A stretch of 10,052 nucleotides of DNA from Burkholderiales bacterium (GCA_947448105.1 CANFNE010000071.1:1-10052); one strand, 5' to 3'; positions 1 through 8,727 are shown, counted from the stretch's first letter. The notes: generated by a model from the letters alone, not told the origin. Numbers and translations are program-made.

Positions 1-917
1 CCATCAGTGGCGCTGACGCCACCAACTACGCCTTGGTTCAACAAACAGGTTTGAGTGCGAACATCACGCAAACCAGCTTGACCGTCGCAGGCCTAACCGC
101 AGTGAGCAAGACCTACGACGCCACAACTGCAGCCACCCTGGGCGGCACCGCCGCAATCACCGCCTTGGGAAGCGACACGGTCACCTTAAGCGGCACGGCG
201 GTGGGCGCCTTCGCCGACAAATACGCAGGCACCGACAAGTCGGTCACGGTAAGTGGAAACACGATTAGCGGAACCGATGCGGCCAACTACACCTTGGTAC
301 AGCAAAGCGGTTTGAGCGCAGATATCATCCCAGTCGCCTCCGGAAGTGACTTCGGTGCCTTGGTGCTTACCGCAGCGAACCCGAGTTTGTCCCTGCCGTC
401 GTCAATGCGTGCCGGGCCGGTACCACCCACCATTGGTTTGTCGTCACGTACCCCTACCATCGTGCTGAATGCGGATCGGCCTGATGAAACGGTTGGATAC
501 AAAGATGCCGTAGCGGGCACCACAGCGCCAGCGGCTGACGCCAACGTGCCAAGCGCGTCCACAGCGTTGGGTGACAAGATCCTTCTTCCCAATAGTGCTA
601 TCCGTGTTCTTCGTGCGCCTTCGGCGTCGCAGCAGGGTGCCATCGTGGTGGAAGTGCCCAAGGAGGTAATGTCGTCCAACACCGGGTTCGGATTCGGACT
701 CCCCCCCACTATCGTCTCCAATGGCTCCACCAGCGCACCCGAGGCCGTCGTGCTTGCATCTTCGGCCGACGGCACGCCCTTGCCTGAATGGTTGAAATTC
801 GACCCCAACCTCAACGCCTTCAGTGCCTCCGCGATTCCGAGGGGAGCCTTGCCGCTGGAGATCGAACTAAGTGTCAATGGCGGGAAAACGGTTGTATTGA
901 TTGGCGTTGGAAATTGA
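1..917 (+). CDS. C-terminal part of a YDG-repeat surface exoprotein (filamentous-haemagglutinin-like), 5' end outside window
   Basis: The frame is open from base 3 to the TGA at 915-917, so about 304 C-terminal residues are present and the true start lies upstream. Residues 1 to ~110 show YDG-type repeats: KTYDATTAATLGG, then a stretch ending ISGTDAANYTLVQQSGLSADI that copies the first visible residues. Such repeats are common in huge secreted adhesins, often two-partner secretion (TpsA/FhaB-like) exoproteins of Proteobacteria. After the repeats comes a Ser/Thr/Pro/Ala-rich low-complexity linker, then a GFGFGLPPT segment and a terminal part (LPEWLKFDPNLNAFSASAIP...) that resembles Ig/cadherin-like folds with an LPxWLxFDP motif. 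No signal peptide or TPS domain is visible because the N-terminus is missing. A C7 tract lies at 701-707. Exoprotein class is fairly secure; ligand and function are unknown. No TpsB transporter gene is in the window. Confidence 0.8.
   Translation, partial: ISGADATNYALVQQTGLSANITQTSLTVAGLTAVSKTYDATTAATLGGTAAITALGSDTVTLSGTAVGAFADKYAGTDKSVTVSGNTISGTDAANYTLVQQSGLSADIIPVASGSDFGALVLTAANPSLSLPSSMRAGPVPPTIGLSSRTPTIVLNADRPDETVGYKDAVAGTTAPAADANVPSASTALGDKILLPNSAIRVLRAPSASQQGAIVVEVPKEVMSSNTGFGFGLPPTIVSNGSTSAPEAVVLASSADGTPLPEWLKFDPNLNAFSASAIPRGALPLEIELSVNGGKTVVLIGVGN
3..332 (+). repeat. YDG-type protein repeats, one full copy and the end of another (period about 261 bp)
   Basis: The translated segment ISGADATNYALVQQTGLSANI, coded from base 3, recurs as ISGTDAANYTLVQQSGLSADI, coded from base 264. 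This gives a period of 261 bp (87 residues). The DNA copies are clearly similar but diverged at many third positions. The core KTYDATTAA motif lies between them. More copies probably lie upstream of the window. Confidence 0.75.
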
Positions 918-923
918 GCCCTG

Positions 924-941
924 GCGCAGGCCGCCTTGCGC
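924..941. terminator. Hairpin in the convergent gap between exoprotein gene and dciA-like gene (possible bidirectional terminator)
   Basis: GCGCAGG (924-930) can pair with CTTGCGC (935-941), with one G-U pair and a 4-nt loop. The hairpin fills the 24-bp gap between the exoprotein stop (917) and the stop of the opposing gene (942). There is no strong T-run on either side, so terminator function is a positional inference. Confidence 0.3.
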
Positions 942-1256
942 TCAAGTTTCGCGGCTGACCTTGAGACGGATTTCAGTCACAGCCCAGCCTTTGATTCGCA
1001 GTTGCGCCATCAGGGCAGGCAGCAATTGGCGCAGTTTGGACGCCACCGCGTTGTTGTCCACGACCAGGCACCAGACCGCATCCTCGACCGGGCCGGCTTT
1101 GACGCTTTTGCGCAGGGCAGGGGGTAAAAGCGGGGCGATGCAGTGCAAGCGCGCGGTGGAATCGGCAGCCAGTTCGGCCAATCGCGCTAAAGTCGGGGAT
1201 TGTTGGGTGGCTTGCAACACGGTCCAGGACCGGGACGGGCGGCTTGGGTTATTCAT
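942..1256 (-). CDS. DUF721 / DciA-like protein
   Basis: The predicted protein has 104 residues. It carries a DUF721-like pattern: SPTLARLAELAADS near residues 20-33, a PLLPPALRKSVKAGP segment at ~42-56, then VWCLVVDNNAVASKLRQLLPAL (~61-82), ending in a basic strand (TEIRLKVS). DUF721 includes DciA, the loader/operator of replicative helicase DnaB in bacteria that lack DnaC. Short stand-alone members in this position, next to M23 and secA, are typical of Burkholderiales. Start chosen at the ATG whose complement is 1254-1256. The frame stays open upstream to 1874, but that extension runs antisense through the M23 gene and has no recognisable content. No strong Shine-Dalgarno is visible. The protein is shorter than gammaproteobacterial DciA, so a helicase-loading role is inferred from the family rather than shown. 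Confidence 0.75.
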   Translation of the reverse strand: MNNPSRPSRSWTVLQATQQSPTLARLAELAADSTARLHCIAPLLPPALRKSVKAGPVEDAVWCLVVDNNAVASKLRQLLPALMAQLRIKGWAVTEIRLKVSRET

Positions 1257-1271
1257 TATGGGACTGCGCGC

Positions 1272-2204
1272 ATGCAATTGATTATCACGGATCCACGCCT
1301 GTCGAAAAGCTACGTGCTGCAAATCAAGGGCCCGGCGCTGACTGCCACATTGGCTGCTTTGTTTCTGACAGTGGCGCTTATTTCGGCCGGTATTTACCAC
1401 TGGATTTTGCTCAAAGGCGCGCGCGACGGTTGGCCGGTCATCAGCTCCGTGATGCGTCTGGTGGTGAAGGACGAATTCGACCAGCGCGACCGCTATATGC
1501 GCGAAAACATCGAGCTCATGGCCAAACGCATGGGCGAGATGCAAGCCAAACTGCTGCAAATGGAATCCCTGGCTGAGCGGGTGTCCGGGCTGGCTGGCCT
1601 GGATCCGGCAGCCGTCAAGGTGTCGCCGGGGCAGGGCGGCAAGCTGGTGCTCGGGCGTGACATGACGATGCAGGAGCTCGAAGCGACCTTGCAGCAGATC
1701 GAACAGACGACCAGCCAGCGCAACGATGTAATGACCGTGATTGAGTCGCGCCTGTTTGAGCAAAAAATCAAGAAAATGATGATTCCTACCCGGTCTCCCG
1801 TGCCGGACGTGGGCGTTGGTTCGGGCTTTGGCTGGCGTATTGACCCGTTCACGGGCCTTTCGGCCTTGCACCAAGGCTTGGATTTCCCGGCCGATGTGGG
1901 AACCCCAATTTACTCAGCTGCCGGTGGCGTGGTCGTGGCGCAAGAGGTTCACCCACAGTACGGGAACCTGATCGAAGTCGATCACGGTAACGATCTTCTG
2001 ACCCGCTATGCGCACGTTTCACGCAGCTTTGTAAAAAAAGGCGATTTGATCAAGCGCGGACAAAAAATTGCCGAAGTCGGCAACACCGGTAGATCCACCG
2101 GGCCGCACCTGCATTTTGAGGTGCTGGTGCGCGGCGTGTCGCAGGATCCGCAGAAATTCCTGCGCATGGGCGCAGGCCCGGCTTCGCGCACCGCGCAACG
2201 TTAA
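1272..2204 (+). CDS. Membrane-anchored M23 (LytM-type) metallopeptidase
   Basis: The protein has 310 residues. A short cytoplasmic N-terminus (MQLIITDPRLSKSYVLQ) is followed by one hydrophobic segment at ~21-47, a likely uncleaved signal anchor. A charged, probably coiled-coil region follows (~68-106 and ~130-170), then a LytM domain at ~182-290. The zinc/catalytic set looks complete: HQGLD (H200, D204), YAH (H248) and HLHFE (H279, H281). Family members cleave peptidoglycan cross-links in the periplasm or act as regulators of amidases; an intact H-D-HxH set favours an active enzyme. The ATG at 1272 is chosen over the in-frame codon at 1200 because it gives the family-like N-terminus; GGGA at 1260-1263 sits 8 nt before it. 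The gene precedes secA, where enterobacteria have secM. Its last residues (FLRMGAGP plus seven more) are discussed under findings. Confidence 0.9.
   Translation: MQLIITDPRLSKSYVLQIKGPALTATLAALFLTVALISAGIYHWILLKGARDGWPVISSVMRLVVKDEFDQRDRYMRENIELMAKRMGEMQAKLLQMESLAERVSGLAGLDPAAVKVSPGQGGKLVLGRDMTMQELEATLQQIEQTTSQRNDVMTVIESRLFEQKIKKMMIPTRSPVPDVGVGSGFGWRIDPFTGLSALHQGLDFPADVGTPIYSAAGGVVVAQEVHPQYGNLIEVDHGNDLLTRYAHVSRSFVKKGDLIKRGQKIAEVGNTGRSTGPHLHFEVLVRGVSQDPQKFLRMGAGPASRTAQR
1281..1309 (-). promoter_or_regulatory. Candidate promoter for the dciA-like gene, inside the M23 5' coding region
   Basis: On the minus strand a GATAAT hexamer (complement of 1281-1286) matches the sigma-70 -10 consensus at 5 of 6 bases. 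It lies 24 nt from the dciA-like start codon, predicting a leader of about 18 nt. The -35 region 17 bp upstream (CTTTTC) is poor. With only 15 bp between the divergent start codons, any promoter near either gene must overlap the other gene. Confidence 0.3.
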
Positions 2205-2207
2205 AAT
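2202..2207 (+). promoter_or_regulatory. Candidate -10 element for secA (TAAAAT)
   Basis: TAAAAT overlaps the TAA stop codon of the M23 gene and is the best -10-like hexamer ahead of secA. No convincing -35 is seen 16-18 bp upstream. It would give a leader of about 130 nt. Co-transcription from the M23 gene is equally possible. Confidence 0.22.
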
Positions 2208-2228
2208 CCGCCCCTTATTGGTAGCGAC

Positions 2229-2336
2229 AGACCGCTTGCCTGCGGGCGAGTGGCCCGCTTCGCTGCCATCACCTTGAATACCGACCACCAAAAGGACTGC
2301 GCTGTTCTGTGACCCCCAGGGGTTGCAGGCCGGTCT
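2229..2336 (+). repeat. Long-range inverted repeat in the secA leader
   Basis: AGACCG (2229-2234) is complementary to CGGTCT (2331-2336), and GCCTGC (2238-2243) to GCAGGC (2325-2330). This makes a 12-bp helix with one 3-nt bulge (2235-2237). The 3' arm ends 7 nt before the secA ATG. Confidence 0.45.
2307..2328 (+). promoter_or_regulatory. Hairpin upstream of the secA start codon
   Basis: CTGTGACCC (2307-2315) can pair with GGGTTGCAG (2320-2328) around a CCAG loop. This gives 9 base pairs including two adjacent G-U pairs. The stem ends 15 nt before the secA ATG. It has no T-run, so it is not an obvious terminator; it could affect ribosome access. Confidence 0.35.
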
Positions 2337-2343
2337 CGTACCC

Positions 2344-5100
<2,757 letters not shown>

Positions 5101-5109
5101 GATCGCACC

Positions 5110-6339
5110 ATGCCCGTCAACCTGCCCGCACCTGACCCTTCCACCTTGTTCCCGATTGCCGGTGTGCGCATTGGCGTCGTCGAAGCCGGCGTACGCAAGC
5201 AAGGCCGCAAAGACGTGTCCGTGTTTCTGCTCGATGCCGGGAGCAGCGTGGGTGGTGTCTTCACCACCAACCGCTTTTGCGCGGCACCGGTGCAAATCTG
5301 CCAGCAGAACTTCGCCCAGGGTGCAGAGGTCCGGGCCATGGTCATCAACACCGGCAACGCCAACGCGGGCACCGGCGCCGACGGCTTGGCCCGCGCGCGT
5401 GCCACCTGCGCCGCGTTGGCCCAGCGTTTGCAGATTGACGCCAGCCAAGTGCTGCCGTTTTCGACCGGCGTGATCATGGAGCCGCTGCCCAGCGAGCGCA
5501 TCATCGCCGCGCTGGACAATGCCATCGCTGCGGCCCACGCCGACCGCTGGCTGCAGGCGGCCGAGGGCATCATGACCACCGATACCGTGCCCAAGGCCTT
5601 TGGCACACAAACGCACATAGGCGGCAAGACCGTCAGCGTCACCGGCATCAGCAAGGGCGCGGGCATGATCCGCCCCAATATGGCCACCATGCTGGGTTTT
5701 ATCGCTACCGACGCCTGCGTGCATCCCGATTTGATGCAGCCCTTGGCGCTGGCGCTGGCCCAGCAATCCTTCAACTGCGTGACCGTGGACGGCGACACCT
5801 CGACCAACGACTCGCTGGTGGTGGTCGCCACCCACCAGGCCGGCCACGCGCGCATTGATTCCCTGAGCAGCCCCGAAGGCCAGGCCCTGTTTGCCGCCCT
5901 ATTGGGTGTAGCGCAGAAGCTGGCCCACGCCATCGTGCGTGACGGCGAGGGTGCCACCAAGTTCATCACCGTGCAAATCGACGGCGGCGCTAGCTCGCAG
6001 GAATGCAGCAAGGTGGCTTACGCCATCGCGCACTCGCCCTTGGTCAAAACCGCGTTTTTTGCCAGCGACCCCAACCTCGGGCGCATTTTGGCGGCCGTGG
6101 GCTACGCGGGCATTGGCGATCTGGACCAAGGCGGCATTGAACTGTTCTTGGACGATGTGCACGTGGCCACCAAAGGCGGGCGCAATCCAAGCTACCAAGA
6201 GGCGGACGGCCAGCGCGTCATGCGCCAGAGCGAAATTGTGGTGCGGGTGGACTTGGGCCGCGGCAGCGCCAGCCACACCGTTTGGACTTGTGATCTGAGC
6301 CACGACTACGTCACCATCAACGCTGACTACCGGTCTTAA
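5110..6339 (+). CDS. argJ: Arginine biosynthesis protein ArgJ (glutamate/ornithine N-acetyltransferase)
   Basis: ArgJ moves the acetyl group from N-acetylornithine to glutamate in the cyclic arginine pathway. Bifunctional forms also make N-acetylglutamate from acetyl-CoA; which form this is cannot be read from sequence alone. The 409-residue length is normal. The self-cleavage motif is present as KGAGMIRPNMATML, with the expected cut between Ala192 and Thr193; Thr193 becomes the catalytic N-terminal nucleophile of the beta chain. The oxyanion-hole region VINTGNANAGTG (~78-89) and the conserved C-terminus VTINADYRS are intact. The ATG starts 9 nt after the secA stop with little Shine-Dalgarno, which suggests translational coupling. 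ArgJ has no known link to export; its place between secA and mutT looks like an operon insertion compared with enterobacteria. Confidence 0.97.
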   Translation: MPVNLPAPDPSTLFPIAGVRIGVVEAGVRKQGRKDVSVFLLDAGSSVGGVFTTNRFCAAPVQICQQNFAQGAEVRAMVINTGNANAGTGADGLARARATCAALAQRLQIDASQVLPFSTGVIMEPLPSERIIAALDNAIAAAHADRWLQAAEGIMTTDTVPKAFGTQTHIGGKTVSVTGISKGAGMIRPNMATMLGFIATDACVHPDLMQPLALALAQQSFNCVTVDGDTSTNDSLVVVATHQAGHARIDSLSSPEGQALFAALLGVAQKLAHAIVRDGEGATKFITVQIDGGASSQECSKVAYAIAHSPLVKTAFFASDPNLGRILAAVGYAGIGDLDQGGIELFLDDVHVATKGGRNPSYQEADGQRVMRQSEIVVRVDLGRGSASHTVWTCDLSHDYVTINADYRS

Positions 6340-6340
6340 A

Positions 6341-6344
6341 AGGA
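6341..6344 (+). promoter_or_regulatory. Ribosome binding site for the DUF815 gene
   Basis: AGGA within AAAAGGAAA lies 7 nt before the GTG at 6352. It supports that GTG as the start codon over later in-frame codons. Confidence 0.6.
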
Positions 6345-6351
6345 AATTCGC

Positions 6352-7245
6352 GTGGCTGACGACCGATTTGCACCCTTTCTGGCACGTGCTGTGCAATTCA
6401 TGGAGCGGGTCGAGTCGGCCCTGCGCCAGGATATTGAGCAGCCCGACTGGAATAGCTCCATCGCTTTTTTGTACCGCAAGCGCGTCTCCGGTCAGGGCTA
6501 TCTGGTGCCGGTGCGCCAGGTCGGTGCCATGCGGCTCGACGACCTCAAGGAAATCGACGTCCAAAAAGAAAAAATTGCCCGCAACACCGCGCAGTTTGTA
6601 GGGGGGCGCACCGCCAACAACGTGTTGCTGACCGGCGCACGTGGAACCGGCAAGTCCTCTTTGGTGCGCGCCTGCCTGAACACCTACAGCGACCAAGGCC
6701 TTCGCCTGATTGAGGTGGACAAGGAAGACCTGGTCGACTTGCCCGACATCGTCGACATCGTCGCCCAGCGGCCCGAGAAGTTTTTGATTTTTTGCGACGA
6801 CCTGAGTTTTGACCAAGGCGAGCCTGGCTACAAAGCGCTCAAATCCGTGCTGGACGGCTCCGTGTCAGCCACCTCGGCCAACGTGCTGATTTACGCCACC
6901 AGCAACCGGCGCCATCTCTTGCCCGAATACATGTCCGAGAACCTGAGCTACACGCATACCGAAAGTGGCGAGGTGCATCCCGGCGAGGGCGTAGAGGAAA
7001 AAATTTCGCTGTCCGAGCGTTTTGGCCTCTGGGTGAGCTTCTACCCGTTTACCCAGGATGAATACCTGCACATCGTTGCCCAGTGGCTCCAGGCGCTCGG
7101 CGTGTCCCCAGCGCTGGCAGCGCAGTCGCGCCCCGAGGCGCTGGTCTGGGCGCTGGAACGCGGTTCGCGCAGCGGCCGCGTCGCCTGGCAGTTTGCCAAA
7201 GATTTTGCCGGCCGCCAAGCGCTGGACTTCAGCGCCGGTTTATGA
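6352..7245 (+). CDS. DUF815-family P-loop ATPase (AAA-like), function unknown
   Basis: The protein has 297 residues and starts with GTG. An N-terminal region of ~85 residues precedes an AAA-like core: Walker A GARGTGKS (95-102), Walker B FLIFCDD (144-150), a sensor-1-like YATSNRRHL (181-189) and a C-terminal GSRSGR (271-276) that may act as sensor 2. This pattern, including SYTHTESGEVHPGEGVEEK-type text between sensor 1 and the LSERFGLW segment, is that of DUF815 ATP-binding proteins, widespread but without an established role. The gene is 12 nt after argJ and overlaps mutT by four bases, so it is co-transcribed with both. No membrane segment or signal peptide is seen, so it is cytoplasmic. 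Family assignment is firm; biological role is not known. Confidence 0.88.
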   Translation: MADDRFAPFLARAVQFMERVESALRQDIEQPDWNSSIAFLYRKRVSGQGYLVPVRQVGAMRLDDLKEIDVQKEKIARNTAQFVGGRTANNVLLTGARGTGKSSLVRACLNTYSDQGLRLIEVDKEDLVDLPDIVDIVAQRPEKFLIFCDDLSFDQGEPGYKALKSVLDGSVSATSANVLIYATSNRRHLLPEYMSENLSYTHTESGEVHPGEGVEEKISLSERFGLWVSFYPFTQDEYLHIVAQWLQALGVSPALAAQSRPEALVWALERGSRSGRVAWQFAKDFAGRQALDFSAGL

Positions 7246-7703
7246 CGCCTTCGTTGCGGGTGGCTGACCCTGAGGTTGCCCGCCACGGCGGTGCGGACCG
7301 CCCTGAGGTGCAAGTGGCTGTGGGCGTGTTATTCCGCGAGGATGGCGCTTTTTTGCTCACCTCCCGCCCGGCGGGCAAGCCTTACGCAGGCTACTGGGAG
7401 TTCCCTGGCGGTAAGGTGGAGCCGGGCGAATCGACTTTTGACGCCTTGTGCCGGGAACTGCAGGAGGAGCTTGGCATTGCCGTCAGCACGGCTACTGCGT
7501 GGAAGGTCGAAGTGGTGGACTATCCGCATTCGCTGGTGCGCCTGCATTTCTTCAAGGTCACTGGCTGGAGTGGCGCGCTACAGATGCGCGAGCAGCAATC
7601 TGCCCAATGGCAAACGCTGCCGGTGCGCGTCAGCCCGGTTTTGCCGGGGACGGTGCCGGTGCTGGAATGGCTTGCGGCTGAGGCCGAAACTGCGAAAGAT
7701 TGA
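7242..7703 (+). CDS. mutT: Nudix hydrolase, MutT-like 8-oxo-dGTP diphosphatase
   Basis: MutT removes oxidised dGTP (8-oxo-dGTP) from the nucleotide pool and so prevents A:T to C:G mutations. The protein has 153 residues. The Nudix box fits GX5EX7REUXEEXGU exactly at residues 57-79 (G57, E63, R71, E72, E75, E76, G78). The preceding QVAVGVLFREDGAFLLTSRP and YWEFPGGK are typical of MutT. The ATG at 7242 overlaps the DUF815 stop as ATGA, giving translational coupling. An in-frame codon further upstream would only run through the DUF815 gene. It is a little longer than E. coli MutT because of an N-terminal extension of about 20 residues, which could be trimmed if a later start is used. Position beside yacG, zapD and coaE supports true MutT rather than another Nudix enzyme. 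Confidence 0.9.
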   Translation: MTPSLRVADPEVARHGGADRPEVQVAVGVLFREDGAFLLTSRPAGKPYAGYWEFPGGKVEPGESTFDALCRELQEELGIAVSTATAWKVEVVDYPHSLVRLHFFKVTGWSGALQMREQQSAQWQTLPVRVSPVLPGTVPVLEWLAAEAETAKD

Positions 7704-7716
7704 GCCCTTTGGGGCT
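7703..7716. terminator. Weak hairpin between convergent mutT and yacG
   Basis: AGCCC (7703-7707) pairs with GGGCT (7712-7716) around a 4-nt loop, starting in the mutT stop codon. No T-run follows on either strand. The two operons converge over a 47-bp gap, so a terminator is expected here, but this one is weak. Confidence 0.25.
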
Positions 7717-7750
7717 GGGCCGTGCTGATCAGGCGCACCGTCCTTAGGCG

Positions 7751-7951
7751 CTAATGCACTGGCCCGTGCTCAAGCTGCATGTCATCGGGCTTGTCCACGG
7801 CCGGCAGCCGGAAGGCTTCGCTGGCCCAGGCCCCTAAGTCCACGCCTTTGCAGCGTGCACTGCAAAACGGGCGGTACACATTGGACGGCGCATAGGCGCT
7901 GGGGCCTTGGCAGCCCGGGCATTTCACCAGTTTGACGGCTTCCTTGGCCAT
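7751..7951 (-). CDS. yacG: DNA gyrase inhibitor YacG (small zinc protein)
   Basis: The protein has 66 residues with a four-cysteine zinc site: C11 and C14 in KCPGCQ, C30 and C34 in FCSARC. The DLGAWASEAFRLP segment at 38-50 is also a family hallmark. YacG of E. coli binds GyrB and inhibits gyrase; the same function is expected here. The ATG (complement of 7949-7951) has a strong Shine-Dalgarno, AAGGGGG, 8 nt upstream, which overlaps the zapD stop region. zapD ends 14 nt before it. It is the last gene of the minus-strand operon and converges on mutT. Confidence 0.93.
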   Translation of the reverse strand: MAKEAVKLVKCPGCQGPSAYAPSNVYRPFCSARCKGVDLGAWASEAFRLPAVDKPDDMQLEHGPVH

Positions 7952-7959
7952 ACATCACG

Positions 7960-7966
7960 CCCCCTT
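7960..7966 (-). promoter_or_regulatory. Ribosome binding site of yacG
   Basis: AAGGGGG on the minus strand (complement of 7960-7966) is 8 nt before the yacG ATG and touches the zapD stop codon. Confidence 0.6.
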
Positions 7967-8721
7967 CAGGAGCACAAAGTCAGCTCGAAAGCGATGTCGG
8001 CGGTGTTGGCCTGCACCCGGTCATGCACCGATTGGTGCACAAAGCGGATCGATGCCACCAGGCGGTTCGCGCTGATTTCCGGAATCGCGCCTAAAGCGGG
8101 ATCCAGGGACAGGCGCAAGAGCTGGAATGTACGGCCCTGGGGCAGGTTTTGTTGGAACTGGCCACCCAGGGCGACGATTTTCTGGGGCGAGCCCGAATCT
8201 CGCAGCAATCCCAGCAAGGCCTTGATCGCGTTGGACAAGGGCAACAGGGTTTCCACCCAGCCACACAGGTCACTGCGGCGCTGCTCGGAAGAATGGTGTT
8301 GCCAGGCGTAATAGGCGGGCAGGTCAAAATTGCAGGTGCCGCCCGGAATGCTGGTGCGGCTGCGCAGGCTTTTGAGCCACTCGTTCTCTTCGAGTGAGCG
8401 CCCCAGCTTGTTGGGAGCACTGTTGAGTGCTTCAATGCAGGCGCTGAGCTGATCGACCAGGTTTTCAAGCAGATTGGCGGCAATATCCGGGTTGCCACGA
8501 AAGTTGCACATGATCTGGCGCTGGCGCTCCAGGTCTTTGAGCACATCGGTTTTGAGTTCCGCGCGGGCGCTGACACTCAAAATTTCGAACAAAGTGATCA
8601 GTGCGAAGTGGTGATCGAGCTCGTGGGGCCGGTCAATAAGGGCGAAAAGCCGCTCAAATAGCTGCTCAAGACGCAGATAAGTGCGAATTCTTTCGTTAAA
8701 CGGGTATTCGTAGAGGATCAC
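7966..8721 (-). CDS. zapD: Cell division protein ZapD
   Basis: ZapD (DUF1342, formerly YacF) binds FtsZ and bundles its filaments, helping the Z-ring in the cytoplasm. The N-terminus ILYEYPFNERIRTYLRLEQLF is typical, followed by alpha-helical segments and the later conserved stretch NFDLPAYYAWQH (about 132-143) and a beta-rich C-terminal part (LSLDP...GAIPEISANR). With a GTG start at 8721 the protein is 251 residues, the usual family size. An in-frame TTG two codons earlier (8727) is possible, but GGAAAA at 8733-8728 is well spaced (6 nt) for the GTG and far too close to the TTG. coaE ends 22 nt upstream and yacG starts 14 nt downstream, so they form one operon. Confidence 0.95.
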   Translation of the reverse strand: MILYEYPFNERIRTYLRLEQLFERLFALIDRPHELDHHFALITLFEILSVSARAELKTDVLKDLERQRQIMCNFRGNPDIAANLLENLVDQLSACIEALNSAPNKLGRSLEENEWLKSLRSRTSIPGGTCNFDLPAYYAWQHHSSEQRRSDLCGWVETLLPLSNAIKALLGLLRDSGSPQKIVALGGQFQQNLPQGRTFQLLRLSLDPALGAIPEISANRLVASIRFVHQSVHDRVQANTADIAFELTLCS

Positions 8722-8727
8722 GCGCAA

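Larger units (their letters stand above)
2205..2343 (+). promoter_or_regulatory. secA leader region with several competing RNA pairings
   Basis: This 139-nt stretch holds no gene. It contains three inverted-repeat elements. (a) A perfect 6-bp hairpin: GCGGGC at 2242-2247 with GCCCGC at 2253-2258, 5-nt loop. (b) A hairpin at 2307-2328 close to the secA start. (c) A long-range pairing of 2229-2243 with 2325-2336. Element (c) shares bases with both (a) and (b), so they cannot all form together. No strong Shine-Dalgarno precedes the secA ATG; the nearest candidate, AGG at 2327-2329, lies inside (b) and (c). This layout suggests, but does not prove, translational control of secA. Confidence 0.4.

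Noticed and set aside
662..671. Strong SD-like AGGAGG followed by in-frame ATG inside the exoprotein gene
   Set aside because: The spacing is only 2 nt, too short for initiation, and the codons read normally as part of the larger protein.
287..877. 196-codon open frame antisense to the exoprotein
   Set aside because: No recognisable motif; the sense strand has clear YDG repeats and a continuous frame.
1257..1874. Upstream extension of the dciA-like frame to 310 codons
   Set aside because: The extra part is entirely antisense to the M23 gene and rich in His/Gln/Arg, a typical shadow. The conserved DUF721 part begins near the ATG at 1256.
2242..2258. Perfect 6-bp GC hairpin as a rho-independent terminator after the M23 gene
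   Set aside because: No T-run follows (TTCGCTGCC), and the stem is short. It is kept only as part of the possible secA leader structure.
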